DNA of 64,000 nt from Phytoseiulus persimilis (Eukaryota; Arthropoda; Arachnida; Mesostigmata; Phytoseiidae): positions 23,126,001-23,190,000 of the forward strand of contig CM075101.1 in NCBI GenBank assembly GCA_037576195.1, written 5' to 3'. How positions within the stretch are numbered: position 1 is the first letter of the stretch; each line of letters starts with the position of its first letter. The translations under genes were made by a program, and so were the position numbers. Positions 14,481 through 31,571 of the stretch are shown here, in pieces. The notes beneath the pieces are model-generated. The model had not been told where the DNA came from, did not search any database, and was given only the letters and a program-made list of their open reading frames with translations.

Positions 14481-15665
14481 CCGGCGACCCCATTGTCCGA
14501 AAACACATTCGTAGAGGGAGAAATTTGGAATTTGAGTTCCTTGAGGAGATAAGGGGCGATTGAACCGCGGACGACATTTTGTCAACAGATCAGTGATTCT
14601 CGTTTCAGTAATGGTGATCGGTCGTCAGTTCCGAGCTCTGAACCGAGAATCGCAAATTCTTCACCGGATCGAGGGGAATCTTCCGCCGACTCCAATATAA
14701 TCAATATGAATTGGATCGGTGCAGCTTCTGGAGAAGTTTGAGGAAAAGAATGAGCTTTTTCGAGGCTTCCCAGAGAAATCGATTCTTGACCAATCGTCGC
14801 AATTGGAACGAGAGAAGATGCGTTATCCTTCCAGCTATCGATCGCGAAAGCTTCCAGAATCGGACCGAGTTGTGACCAAAAGATGGAAAGGTGAAAGAAA
14901 AATCTCTGGAATGGTAGCGTTCCATGATAGCGCTTGTTTTGCGTGATAACGTGGAGTATTTGCTGCGTTGTCTTCGGTGAGCTGAGCTTCCAAGCAGACA
15001 TGATTTATCTTTTTATCTCGAGATATCTTCGGGTGTAAAGTTTCCAACCGAAACTCTGAAATCTCTAGCACAAGATCAATGGCTCTTCATCGCTCGAGCA
15101 GAAACCTCGTTGTTAAATCAGCGATCTCATGTTCAGACAGCTAAGCTTCGTGATTCAGAAGGCCTCGAGATTCAATTTCCCCCCTCTCATCAATTGTCTT
15201 CCATTTCGTGAAAAACGTATCCAAGTCCCAAAACCCGAGAACGCTAAATTGAATTCAATTTATCCCATCCAATGCCAAGATTCAGCCAATTTTCGCGGTA
15301 CAAATGATAGATTGAATTACCTGGAAGAGGAATGAGGGGCGGTCCGAGAGTAGCTCATATGGGCGTCCACTCCCGTGCATAATTGATTCCCCTGCGGCTC
15401 TCGGCAACCGAAACGGTTATGCATGCTAATTTCCGAAAGGGAACACATATTAGTCTCGGACTCAATCTTAAATTGCTTGACTGGATGACGAAATTGAACG
15501 AGGGCGTCTCCCGTAACTTTGTGACCCTTTCGGGAAAATCGAAGCGTTTTCGGTTCATCACGAGCGAAGTTTGAGCACAAACCGGAGCCTGGAAGGGCGT
15601 ATCATCAATGATGAAGCACCAGCAGAGCGCTGCAAAGCCACGGGGAACGACGTTTTCACGTCGAC

Positions 15666-15740
15666 ATCTCGGCTCACGTTGACCACCCCATACGGATGCT
15701 CCTGATCGGAGCCCTCAAGGCGGTCCAAGTGAATGACCAA
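15666..15740 (-). pseudogene. Copy C of the duplicated segment, exon end only
   Basis: On the minus strand the frame ends in HPYGVVN, directly before a GTGAGC donor. The 29-bp core at 15694-15666 matches copies A and B closely. Upstream the frame stays open for about 30 residues. Downstream, similarity to the other copies is weak. It may be a third copy in inverted orientation, and a weaker fourth match (13 bp, CAACGTGAGTCGG) occurs at 17815-17827 on the plus strand. Confidence 0.3.
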
Positions 15741-15879
15741 GGGTTCATGGATTTCCCAAGAGAATCCCGTGAGAATCCACGGAACACATGAGATCCTGAG
15801 GTCAACCAGACATCCGTTCGATCCGATATATATTCTCAGAATTTTCCTCTCGGGGTAGTATTAATGATAGCTCGTAGAG

Positions 15880-16221
15880 TTCCGGGAACATGAGGTCGTC
15901 TGTATTTACGAATACGACAAGGAGTTTGGGAGCACTCAGGAGATGTTTGACCGGCTGCTCGACACGATTTCGAATCACACCTCTAACATTGAAGAAAAGT
16001 TCGGACCAGGATACCTAGACACCCCGGAGCAGGCCCGGGACTGCGAACCTCATAGGGGTGTTCGACTGGAGCTGGCTGTCTCCCGCCTCTATCGGAGTCT
16101 CGGTGACGATGGTCTAAATCCCCTCCTGCAGTCGTATCACAATGCGTTCAATGTATTGCGTTCCGGTTCGCAGTCTCGAATCACTGCTCGCATTATCCAA
16201 CATGTTCTGGGCCAGCAATGA
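15880..16221 (+). CDS. Possible exon of an unrecognised protein
   Basis: An open frame runs through about 115 codons and ends at a TGA at 16219-16221. An in-frame ATG lies at 15943. The composition is ordinary for a soluble helical protein (rich in Leu, Arg, Asp and Gln, with no low-complexity bias), unlike the Ser/Arg-rich chance frames nearby. No family was recognised, and no matching upstream exon was found by eye. It could be a last exon, a transposon remnant or chance. Confidence 0.25.
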   Translation, partial: FREHEVVCIYEYDKEFGSTQEMFDRLLDTISNHTSNIEEKFGPGYLDTPEQARDCEPHRGVRLELAVSRLYRSLGDDGLNPLLQSYHNAFNVLRSGSQSRITARIIQHVLGQQ

Positions 16222-18411
16222 GGGTCTGAGACGTATCTCGTGATTAATCGGAAGTGAGATATAGGGGAGCAGCTTCGTCAATTATATTTCCAATAAACGG
16301 CAGGGACTCGAGCGAAGTATCCGATCCGGATCCAGAGATTCTCAAGGCGCCGGGTCCGAGTCCGCGCCACCTTCGCCGCCGGCGACTTCAGTTGGCCGCC
16401 GCCGCCCTCCGGAGGGGTAACGGCGACCAGGTGGTCCGTAGATGAGCGAGTGCAGATTCGGAGAGCTTGAGCGGTTGCATAGTCTTCATCCATATAGAGA
16501 ATTATCTCCCGAAGTATTCGAAGTGCACCTTTCTTCGGAGTGTGATCACGCCGAGCTTTTTTAACAACTAGCAGATGAGAAATCCGGAGGCGAGAGTATG
16601 GGCACATAGCTTCCAGAGCTCAGGATCTCACCCCTGCGCCGAGATGCCTGCATCCGTTCCTCGAAAAGCCCGGGCAGGTTGGCGTCATTCCACCGAGAAG
16701 GAAGGCCAGAGATCCGAGGAGCCACGTCGTACTGGTTTCATCAACCATTCGGCCCGCAACAGAAAACAATGCTCAATATCGAATGTATGCAATTCATGTA
16801 TGCTCTCACAGGCTGTCCTAGGGATGTGTTATTCGCACGATATCGGAATCAGAGATTGCTCAATTCAATAAGGACGAGCGCTGTTATGGATGAATGGCGG
16901 TAATCTTGTTCAAACATGCCCCAGAAAAAGTCTAAGCAGCCATCTGCTGTGTGGGAGAGCTGCGGAGAAACGGTGCAGTTAGCCAAACGCCAGCTGCAAA
17001 TTGTCATCTGGTTTTGCTTTCAACGCTTGGGATCAATCAATTCGGCGGCCACTTGTTCATCGGGGGTCCGTAGAGACTGGAATGGACATCGAGCGCGGAA
17101 TCCTCATCCGACTAGTCGCTTGTTCCAAGCTCGGGATGAATAGTGCGAGCCTGGGAGCTCCTGGAGTTCATTTCGCACACGGCGAATACCCTGAGAATGA
17201 AATCATCAGCAAAACCGATCTGAGACGAGAACAGATATTCGATTCACGTCTTGTGGGCTCAGATCTGAGTCTTGAGCGGTCGAGTCACACATGAGGGGAG
17301 GAGGGCCGTCGAGAATCACTGACGACCGGATCGCTAGTAATGATGGGGTGATACTAGAGTATGAAGCGCGAGGCTGCTTTGGCCGCGGAATTTTGGCTTC
17401 AAAGCAGAGCCGCTCTCTGAATATTCAATCAGTGCACCTACGGGCAACTGCTCTCGTCACAAACACGAGTGGTGCAGTCTCCACCTGCGCTCGGATTTCA
17501 AACACAGGCTCTGTCTCGGACCTCAACCATCCCTGTGGTACCTCACCCAAACGGTTCTTCAGGCTTCGCTGCCGGACTGAATAACAGGGGCTGCCGCCCG
17601 ATACACGAAGTGAGACACGAATAGTTCTTGAGAGATCTCAATTTTCATTCAGTGTTCGATTCGACATAAAATGTCATTGTTGCTCTGGCTCCACAAAAGT
17701 CATCCTATAGTGCGTTCAGTGTTTTCGCTATCTTAAAGCTATGATAGATATTCATCGCATTGGTTTGGTGCTCAGTAATCTCCGCGTACAAGACTTGTGA
17801 CAACGACGATTTGACAACGTGAGTCGGTTGAAATTTTCCGTCCAGCGGGGGGGCACACACAACTCAAATCCAAGCTTTCCGGAGAGTTATGCATTTCCGC
17901 ATCATAGTGCTTCGCCACGCAGTCCTTTGATAGCCGTCTAAAGCTTATCCGCGATCAGTGCAGCTCGTCCAGCGGAACCAGTGGAACAATCACCGAGTAC
18001 GGTGTCGCGGTCCCAGAGCTTAGGCTGGCTGGAATCCGATTTCTGGGGTTCCCCATGAGTGAAAAAAAAATACATCTAGTCTATCTAGAAACTAAATACA
18101 TCATCACAATGTCCACGATGACTTTGGTCGTATGAAGATACAGCTGTTTCCAGAGAGATCTCTGCAGCGTGCAAGGCTCAAAGTTTCAGGTTATGTGCCG
18201 AACCACAGTGCAAGTGAGCTCCCTAGCTCGCACCAGAACGTTTCGAAACTGCTCACGGTGAGCTTCATCCTGGGGAATCTAGGGGAGAGGGTTTCCGATC
18301 CAGTAGATGACAGCAAAAGGGGGTGCATGAGAGGAGAACGAAAAGACGTCCGCAATGATTGGACTGGCTCTCTGACGTTCTCGAATAAGTTTCAGATGTT
18401 AGACGATTCCC
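16222..18411. other. No supported gene
   Basis: Open frames of 60-120 codons overlap on both strands without recognisable domains. The weak repeat match at 17815-17827 is the only structure noted. The 3' untranslated region of the RG-rich gene on the minus strand should extend into the right end of this interval. Confidence 0.5.
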
Positions 18412-20028
18412 TCAAGCATTCGCGGTCGCCGGAACGCTCTCATCTTCCTTCGTTTCTGTCGATGGCAGCTTCTGATTGTTCCGCCTCCTGAACGATCCTC
18501 GTCCTCTGGAGCCACCCTGGCCCCTCCGTCCACCGCGTTCTGAAATTTTCGCAATCTGACTGATGCACAGAGGAACGAATAAGAAAGTTTCAAGATTGTC
18601 GCCATATCCACCATCAGATGTTGTGACCGCCTCATAGAGACGTCAACCAGAACTGACCTCCTCCGCTGCCGTTGCCGATGTTGTAGTTCTGCCTGTTTTT
18701 GGTCGGATCCTCGTCATGTTTCTCCGGGCAGACAGCGTCTATGTTGCCCTGTCGACGGGGCCCACCGAAACGATCACCTTTGGCATCGGGTCTTCGGTTG
18801 CCATTGTAACGAGGGTTTCCATCGTTACCTTCCGCACGGTTTTCATCTCTGTTGTTGTTGAAGTCTCTCGGGGGTCCTCCGCCTTGGTATTCTCCTCGCC
18901 CTCGTCTGCGCGGACGCTGAGGTCTGAGTTGCTCCTCGCCGTACAACTCGTAGTACATGGCATGACCCCATTTTTGCTGTTCGTCAGCTCTGACAACCGA
19001 ACCATGTAAAAATTACTCTTCGGGTATGGAATTATTGGCGATAGCAATGCTTTGTAGAATGTCAAAGCGCAGATTCAACGAGCCGAACACACCTTGAATC
19101 CTGTCTGCGCGGGCCTGGATAGCTATTCCTTTCTCGAGTGTTCCTCTGAAAGGTCCTATCGCGCCTCTGCTCCCCGGCAGGGTCTTCGTGGGGCCTCCTT
19201 ACGTTCTGACACCCACCGCAGCTCTCGCATTGACCAGCGCCACGATTTCCTCGGCGGGCGGATGGAATACGAGAGACTGGGCATCGAAGGGGGAAAGTAA
19301 TCAAAGTAAGTGCCCATCGTTCGGACCGATTGGTCAATCTGTTTCGTAAATTCGCAGCGATCGATTTCAAGGAGCCAACCTTTCTTCTTATTCCTTCGCT
19401 CCGCATCTCTGTGTTTCTCGTCTTCTTTCACATCCTTGGACTCTTCAGACCCCGCGCACCCCTTGCCGTCACGTTCAGGGTCTGAGAGGAAGCGGAACTT
19501 CGGATCTTCTGGAGGTTTGTCATTCTAGGAGCCAGAAACGGATATGCATGAATCTGCTGGAAGAACGCGATGACCGGGCGTGATCAGAATGAAGTTAGCC
19601 ATAACCATCCGAGAAATTACCTCAGCCAGTCTCGAAAGCCTTTTCGGTTTCAATGTCGTAGGAGTCTCCGATTTTTCGCTTGGTTCGAGCGCGGAATCAT
19701 CATCTTCGTGTGATGAATTCTGCGCGTTCCTTTCCGATTCGTCCGATAGTCTGGTGATCTCGGTCTCTTCGGAGGCTCCGTGATCGTTTACTTCTGCTGC
19801 GTCCGCATCGGTTTTTCTATCGTTCTCAGCCGCGGAGTCTAGCACCTGTGGTGTGGGGCTGTCTTCGGATCTCAGGGTCTCGGGCTCTGTTGAGGCACAA
19901 TCTTCTTCGGAGGCTTCCTTTCGCTCCTCGTTTCCTTCGGTCGGAGTCTGGACATGGTTGCAAGGTGGAGGGGAGAAAACTTCTGTGAGCGGATTTCTTC
20001 GGCGCATAGAGTGCTGACTCTGTGACAT
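18412..20028 (-). CDS. Acidic/RG-rich putative RNA-binding protein
   Basis: Five exons join in frame to 398 residues: 20028-19621, 19524-19380, 19276-19093, 18989-18658 and 18539-18412. Every border is GT-AG and phases match (0, 1, 2, 1). The N-terminal third is acidic and rich in Ser, Glu and Asp. A short charged linker (about residues 137-185) follows, then a region with QKWGHAMYYELYGEEQ (about residues 247-262), then Asn/Gly/Arg-rich sequence and a C-terminal RGG/RG tract (RGGRRGQGGSRGRGSFRRR). RG tracts of this kind usually bind RNA and are methylated on Arg, so an mRNA-binding role is inferred. The W-x-H...E-Q patch faintly recalls the SELOR region of Barentsz/CASC3, but the FFEHD part is missing, so I do not assign it. 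The donor of exon 2 (AAAG/GTTGGC) is weak, and an upstream exon cannot be excluded because a CAG sits right at the start codon. Confidence 0.8.
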
Positions 20029-20612
20029 TCAGCGTACCCGGCCAATCGAATTCCCCGCAGGGCTCGGGTTTGAGAATCGATACGGCCCGGCACGAGTTGC
20101 GGCGCCACAGACTCAGAGAAGAATCGGATGAGCGCCAAGAAACCGTTAGCGCCGAGTGCGTCAAAGATTCGTCATTCTTCGATTTTCAACGTGATAGTGA
20201 GTCGCAATAGCTTACATTAGAATCCATTACGCCTTCGTTGCTCCCCCGTGCACACTCCTGGAACAAAGACCTCAATCAGAGAACGTGTCTCTTGAATCCA
20301 CCGAACCCAGAACTCATGGAACTCACGAATGTTGCATCCTAGTTCTGCTGGGGTGAATTGATTAGTGATTGAAACCATCAATCGGTGGGGCCCTCGAGCC
20401 GTGGCCGTAGCCATGGAGGGAGGGGGGGGGCAGAGCGGGCTTAAGCTCTCAGCTTCCTTAAAGGGTTGGGGATGCTCGTTCCTTGCGTACAGAGACAACC
20501 CCTTGCGAGAGCGGTCCGATGAATTTCGAGATTCATCGCACTGTTCCGCAGGAAGGAATCAGGAGATCGCGGAAGACTTGTAGCGAGAGAAAAATCGGAT
20601 TCGATCGCCCTA
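20029..20612. promoter_or_regulatory. Divergent intergenic region
   Basis: These 584 bp separate the start of the minus-strand RG-rich gene from a possible plus-strand small gene. A G-rich run lies at 20420-20430. No TATA box stands out on either strand. If both genes are real, the region must hold both promoters. Confidence 0.3.
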
Positions 20613-20993
20613 ATGCTGAGCATGGACCGGATTCGAATGGAACGCCACAGCCAGCGAGCGTTGTCGAAACTCCGCACGGTAGGTTTTCCTGATATAGATC
20701 CTTCTCTTGTCGACCTCAGTTGTTTATGCTCTTCGCAGATCAACATGTTAAGCTCGACTTCCGAATGTGGATTCCGAGACTTCCTTCACTCCGACCCAAT
20801 GATGGAGTGGATCTTTCAGGCCATGCCCAGTCAAGCCGGCATATCCAAACACCGCAACCTGAGCTATACATGGGGGATTGAACGTCGGACCACCGATTCC
20901 GTTGCCCCCATTCGGCAGCTCTGGATGCCAATCTTCCTGATTCTGGGCATTGCTTGGCTCCTCAAGCTTCCCGCTTACACTGCCGCAGCTTGA
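20613..20993 (+). CDS. Possible small membrane protein, two exons
   Basis: Exon 20613-20678 (22 codons, ATG start) ends at ACG/GTAGGT. Exon 20739-20993 follows a CTTCGCAG acceptor. The join is phase 0 and gives 106 residues. The C-terminal part has one strongly hydrophobic segment (LWMPIFLILGIAWLL) about 20 residues from the end, so a single-pass, tail-anchored topology is possible. The intron is 60 bp. I do not recognise a family. The frame lies between two minus-strand genes and could still be chance; the clean splice pair and phase match are the only support. Confidence 0.4.
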   Translation: MLSMDRIRMERHSQRALSKLRTVGFPDIDPSLVDLSCLCSSQINMLSSTSECGFRDFLHSDPMMEWIFQAMPSQAGISKHRNLSYTWGIERRTTDSVAPIRQLWMPIFLILGIAWLLKLPAYTAAA

Positions 20994-21210
20994 AAAGCAG
21001 TCCGTCTTCGGGACGACTCGCTCGGACAGTCCGTGACTGACCGCAATAAGCTCCCACGGTATGTCGAATGGTTCCGTCTGTCGATACTTCCGGCTCGTTC
21101 AATTTTTTGAATGAACCGGCACAACTGGTCGCAAAATCAAATCGGCGGTAGAAACGACAGAAAAGGCATTCCATTGCCCCGTTCCACTGGGCGCTGCCAT
21201 CATCTCCGCC

Positions 21211-21644
21211 CTAGAGCTGACGGGCGTCACCGTCCGGTTCTGCTTGGAGCTCCGCAAATGATGGCAACTGACAGATGTTTGTCAGATAACATCGCATGTG
21301 CTGCAGGTAAGAACGACGGCGGGGAACTTCGGCAGCTCGAGGCTAGGGTGGCATGAATTTTGTCCCGTGGGGAACCCACTTACCTTAGTCTTCAGAGCAT
21401 CGAAGTGGTGACGGATGGTAAGGTGGCAGCAGTCTGTCAGGCAGAATTTCTCTTCCTCTTCTGCTGGGAAAGGAGGGTATAATTGTGCTGCTGTGCCAAA
21501 TGTTGTATTCTTTATTAGAACCGCTGGCCGTGCCTCGCAATCCGCGCCGATTACGCAGCTCTCGCAAAAAACCAAGGGTTTAGGATCGACTCTATGTTCC
21601 ATTACGATTACAGGCATGGTCATATATTGATCTTCAAACACCAT
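21211..21644 (-). CDS. Unrecognised 116-residue protein, head-to-head with SMC3
   Basis: Exon 1 (21644-21384, 87 codons) starts at an ATG in good context (AACATGG) and ends at AAG/GTAAGT. Exon 2 (21300-21211, 29 codons plus TAG) follows CTGCAG. Both are phase 0 and the intron is 83 bp. The protein has several Cys (CESC, DCE, CLTDCC, RCYLTNIC), an acidic EEEEK run and a C-terminal PSFAELQAEPDG, with no signal peptide or membrane segment. The spacing of Cys could suggest metal binding, but the family is not recognised. The upstream sequence carries a YY1-like CAAGATGGCG element, and the gene is divergent from SMC3, with about 270 bp between the two start codons. The frame is open upstream of the chosen ATG to 21968, but that part overlaps the SMC3 first exon. 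Confidence 0.72.
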
Positions 21645-21911
21645 GTTAGAGCGACCTACAGGCGCTCCACAGGGAGGCGGCTCTGCATGACAGCCGTCCC
21701 AAGTCGAAGAGAGCCGCCCAGCAAAGATCATCGTCCGACCCGCCAATTCTCTCAAAACATCAACGAGGAGAACTCCGGAGCGCCATCTTGCTTGTTGTTG
21801 TTGTTGGATGATAAGAAGAGCCAACACGGATACTGAGTCGACCGTGCGCTCTCTGAGTGTTGTTCCGAGTCCATAATGATGGTCCGTCCCTGAGCTCACA
21901 GCACCCGAGTC
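21645..21911. promoter_or_regulatory. Bidirectional promoter region of SMC3 and the 116-residue gene
   Basis: This 267-bp interval separates the two divergent start codons and must contain both 5' untranslated regions and transcription starts. It holds CAAGATGGCG on the minus strand (plus-strand positions 21781-21790), which matches the YY1/Pleiohomeotic core often found just downstream of transcription starts, and a GTTGTTGTTG run at 21791-21804. No TATA box is evident. Confidence 0.5.
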
Positions 21912-26727
<4,816 letters not shown>

Positions 26728-29480
26728 TCCGAATCGCAGAGAACGGCCGGATGTTGGAACAAGAAAACAAGTCGTGTGCGTGCGAGCGCCGAACTGAAGT
26801 CGGGGACTCGAGTTGCGGATGGCTTTCGGTTTAATGAAGACACGCTTTGTACTTATACGAATGGAATTCGGATTGAACGAAACAAAACCCACGTCTTTGT
26901 AGGTAACGATCTAAATAGTATCATCTGATAAGCCCAGTTATAGCGGATACGCCCTAGTTATAGTTTGCTTATGTACATGCGTAAATACAATGGAGAAAAA
27001 TATCACATACATGGGATTCGAGCTTGAAGCTGTAAAAACAAAAATTGGCTTCTTTCTTCTGTCCTCATCAACCAAACCCCGTAGAACTCTCGCCCTGATA
27101 GCGTCGATAACATTGAGTAGTGATGTGGATAATGGCTCCGCGGGCGACCATGCTTGGGCGAGCATCGAAAGCTTCGGAGTACTCGTTGCCATTCGTCCGT
27201 GAGGTGGATGAACGAGTGAGAACAGGTGTCCGTCAAGCAATGCGACAACGATCCGTTCCAGCATGAGCCATTCAAGGGATCGAGTTTGTTTCTCTGAATT
27301 TCCTGTCTCACTTCCTCCAGGGCCGAATGCCGTCGGGGATCAACTGTGAGCCAAACCTGAGATGACTGCTCTTTCAGCGCAGTTGCCGGCATGTATACGC
27401 TCACGTTTTTCCCGGAAATAGATACCCGATTGTAGTGGTGGGTTATTGCTCAACCTCTTACCAGAGATCGATGGGAGTTCAATGGGTTCTGTTCCGCTAC
27501 ACGCGAGCTTCAGTCGCGTAAGGATATACGTATCAGATTCGGCTTATCTGCCATCCGGTTCCGCGAACTCAGCACGCTTGTAGCCTGACTCGGGAGTACT
27601 ACTTCATGATGGTATATTCGTCGAGAATCGACAACCTTTGACATTCTGCTACTATTGAATTTCCATTTGATTTGCCCCGCCAGACCGCTGCAGCTCGTGG
27701 CGGCACCTGATGCGTTTCAACAGGTATCGACCTGGCTCGAACCAGGTTTTTCCGTTGAAGGTCCTCTCAAGAAGAGGGCTAAGTTCCTCGACCTTTCCGC
27801 CCCGGACGCACCCGACGCTTCTGTGCCTCCTCTGGGAAGCGATCAATTTTTTCCCTGACGGTCGGAATTATGACCAGTCTCACTCGCTCGTTTGAGTTAT
27901 CTTGTTTTGTTCACTTCAACTTTCAATACAGAGGCCCGCGAAGGGCCCCTGTGTGGCAACATCTCCAGGTTTCACAGGCTCCCCAGATGGTGGCTTCCAC
28001 CTCAACCTCAAATTTGAATCTTTTGAGGCCTCATCCTCTTGTTCTCATCGCTGTCACCTGAGTTTGTTGAGTTTGAACTCGATACCCTCGGTTTTCTCGA
28101 TTGCTTGCAGTACGCTCTGCCGTCTGCGGCTCGAGTCCTCGTCCGGGCAAAACCTCGGATATTTCTATAGCCCCTAATCAGCGCGTTATGAGGAGATTAC
28201 GCTCGGTCCTCCCATGTATGTGTTATCGTTCTTTTGAGCGGAGTCCAGCTTTCACCGAAGTTCGGGGAATCAAGAACTCAGAGCTGCAGAGTACCAGTCA
28301 ATAAAAACGATCCAAGATGGGCAGACATGCATTAAGTGCCGTTTCGAGGATCGCTATCGCCCTGATCGGCCTACAAATAAGGGCACCCCACACCGGATGG
28401 AAACCCGCCTTAACTCCACTTCCTGGTCACTCTGCTCCGCCGTTCACTGGGTAAGGTTCTCTCTCCCATTGAGTGCACACGAGGTCGTTGTTACCATGGT
28501 GACTGCGCCTTGCCGGTTCACGAAGTTTTCAGGCCAGTCATTAGAGACGTGGGAAACTTGAGATCATTATGTGATCTGCTGAATCTTTCGCCCGACTTCG
28601 AGCTAATTGCTATTTGATCGCTGAAGTAGGGCGCCTTAGCGGAGTTCGATGGTTCTGATCCTCATTTGGTATGAATTCCCTGAGTTTGAGGTACATTTGA
28701 CTTCCTCGTTCGACCAGTTCATCCCCGCAAGTGATGTGATCGGAGAAAGCTCGTTGAAGGTGAGCACTGCCAGCATGCGCTCCCACTCAAAAGGAAATAT
28801 CTCCGAACCGCGCACGATCTTTCGACTTGATTCTCGGAGTGAAGTTCCACATGATGGAATTCCTGGGACTGGGAAAATGCATCAACTCCCGTTGGGGATA
28901 TCGCTGCGATATGGGGGATCGGTTCCCTCTGAGAACCTTGAAGAGAGATAACAGTTTTTCGTCCTTCTCTCCCGCTTGCCCTCGTTTGAGGAGTTGATCG
29001 AAAACTCATCCCGACATCTGATTAAATTCATGCACGGCGTAATAATGTTCCGTACAGGTACCGATGAACTCTCCGAGGTCGTCGAGGGTTGTCAGAACGA
29101 GCTCTCCGAGTTCTCAGTCAGAGAGGGATCCCGGATGAAAGATGGGATCCGCTCAGACCGCATTGTTAGTCAACTTGGGTGTTGTGCTGAGATGGACACC
29201 GCTGGAATCAGTTCCCGTCCATCGGGCCAGCTACCTCGAGCCAACCCGGAACTAAGCAGCGCGGACTAGAGCGGGAGAGTCTGAGCGGATCGTGGCAAGG
29301 GGACGTGATGTCCGGATGTGGGTCGTGTGCGGTTGGGGTCGCAGATTATTGCTCTGACTACGGTGTACGCAGACCTCGTACGGTTTTCAGGGATGGACTG
29401 AGTGCGGGGAACATCACGCAGTGCATTCGTGAATTCGACTGGACAGTTATCTCAAATTCCAAAAGGTAAATTCCTCACCT
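26728..29480. other. Intergenic, tentative exons only
   Basis: Downstream of SMC3, minus-strand frames overlap at 26938-27404 without support. A possible plus-strand exon starts at 27930 after a CAATACAG acceptor and reads KGPCVATSPGFTGSPDGGFH. A possible partner lies at 27684-27720 after CCCGCCAG and ends at CAACAG/GTATCG. I could not build a phase-consistent gene from them. The rest holds nothing recognised. Confidence 0.35.
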
Positions 29481-29599
29481 TGCCAATCGACCATGTCGTA
29501 TCCTACTGGTGGAGATCCACCATTTGGAACAGCGCATGCAAGTTTAAGCGACATTGGGGATCACTATGCAGATGCCGATCCCTCGCCAAGATCTCCATC

Positions 29600-30882
29600 T
29601 CTCCCACGGCCTGTGGGGTTTTGAAGACGATCCCAACCAACTACCACCGGTTCATCAGATGAAGAAGACTCAGATTGCGAAGCAAGAGTGGAAAAGGTGG
29701 GTTTTCTACGTCCTGCGATTCTGCATTCGCGTTTCCTCTTGAAGCACTTCACATTTCCCCGCCGGCGTCTGGAGGACGTCGGCAGCACTTGGAAGTATGA
29801 ATGTTCGGCCAGGAAATCCTTGAGGCTGCCCGTCGAGTGGCTGTATCATTCCTACCTCACTCCGCATGATGTACTTGGCCCTCGTGCGTGCTCTCCGATT
29901 CCTCCTCCACCTGAAACTATGCATCAGGACTGGGTCTCAAAATGTCGCGAGGATCCTTGGGAAGGCGACTCGTTGAGTTTCCGCTCTGATCTTGTTCTCA
30001 GATTGATAGACATACAGCGCCACCTTCTACTGACACACAGTCGAGAGTCAAGTTCTTCAGCGTCTTCGACTCCAACCGAAAAAGACGTTCTTGGCGATGT
30101 GGGTCGTAAGAACGAGCCCAGGAAAAAGTCCAGGGTTCAAGTCAAAACTTCAACAGGATCCAGGCTCCCCAATAAGAACAGGTTTGTGAAGACAAGCGTG
30201 TACTTTGGACAAATTTCTCTGAATGTACCGGTGAAGCGACATCGATGGCTTCTCGTTTACGCGTCGATCCATGCGTCTCACTCAGCTCCCTTCCGTTCCT
30301 GTAGAAAACCTAATACCGCCGAAACGGTTAGCGCGGTGAAGGTCCAACGCAAAACTTCGGTGTCCCTACCGGTAGAGATCAACGACTCTGTGATGAGTCC
30401 GATGTCTCGTGAAAGCTCGACTGCTCCGGAGCTGGGTCTAACTTCACAAAAACAGATGAAGAAGAGCATGGGAATCAAGGGTGAACGAAGTGTCTTACTC
30501 AGTGTCGACGCACCCCCACCGTCTACAATCCTCTTAGTGGATAGCAACTATTCAGGAGCCGGCAATGGTGAGTGTGAACTTCGATTCAGATGTGGAAGAC
30601 GAAGCCGAAATCCGCGCAGTTTCCGCGTCTGTGTGATCCGGCGTCGAGTGAGCGAAGATCATGTCGAATATTGAAGCAAAATTCTTCACCTGAGCTCCTC
30701 GCAGGGTGGAGTTTCGTCGATGTCAGAGTGAAATCTCGAGCCTCGATCGATTCGGACTGTCTCGAAAACGCCACCTCGAACGCGGAAGTGCGTGGCCGCG
30801 GCCTGTTGCTCCTTCCTCACGCATCGACGAGCGCATCCGACTCGGCCTCGGTTCTCCGAATGGCCTCGATTGTCCCCCGAGA
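29600..30882 (+). CDS. Tentative exons of an unrecognised Ser-rich protein
   Basis: A plus-strand frame is open from about 29620, starts with an acidic patch (GSSDEEDSDCEARVEK) and runs to a good donor at 30567/30568 (AATG/GTGAGT, phase 1). A second exon after CTCGCAG at 30705 continues in phase 1 to a possible donor at about 30879 (GAGAG/GTCTAT). The predicted sequence is Ser-, Arg- and Lys-rich with runs such as ESSSSASSTPTEK, and there is no recognisable domain. An ATG with a plausible opening (MSYPTGGDPPFG) lies at 29496, but that frame closes at about 29625. It could be a separate gene upstream of the CCDC142-like gene or part of its 5' region. Confidence 0.35.
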
Positions 30883-31571
30883 GGTCTATTTATTCTGATT
30901 ACTCAATCCCACTTCACCAATCTATTTGCATGGGAGAAAAGGCTCAACCTATCCACTGGTTCGAGATTTGTCGTGAATGGACGCTCCTAAACGACTTCGG
31001 GATAGAATTGGAAAGGAGTTTCCAGAAGAGCGAAATCAGGGAGCCTTTCCACGGCGATGGCTAGAAGTCTTGAACATCAATATCTAAGCACTCCCTCACT
31101 TTCGAACATCAGCCATTGGCGATGGTTTCTTTGTCTATCCATCGATCCTCGGCCTCGCACTCGCCGGGTTCGTCGCTCGCCGAATATCGATCCCCAGCTA
31201 GGTTAGGCGTCATCTCAAGGAGGAGGGATGCGCTCACCCGTCTCGGCAAGTGACTCGACGCAAGTGTGCGACTGCCCCCTCATTACCCCGGGGTGACGGG
31301 ACCCAACAGCGAGCACGGAAATGACAAGGTCTTTGATGTGCATCTGAAAGTGAACTGGTCATGTTTAGTTGTTGTTGTTGACGTCCCAACCTTGGATCTC
31401 GCTGGTGGCTCATGGCCGTCTGCGGTATCGATCCCAAAGCGAGGAACGAGCTCAGAGTCACCTCAGGATAGAATGTGGGCCTAGTTCAGGGCCAAGCTCT
31501 CGGATTTCAGTGTCGCCGCTTTCCGCCTGGTGCAAGACTGTTTTCGACGGGGTTCTCGTGAAGGAGACGAA

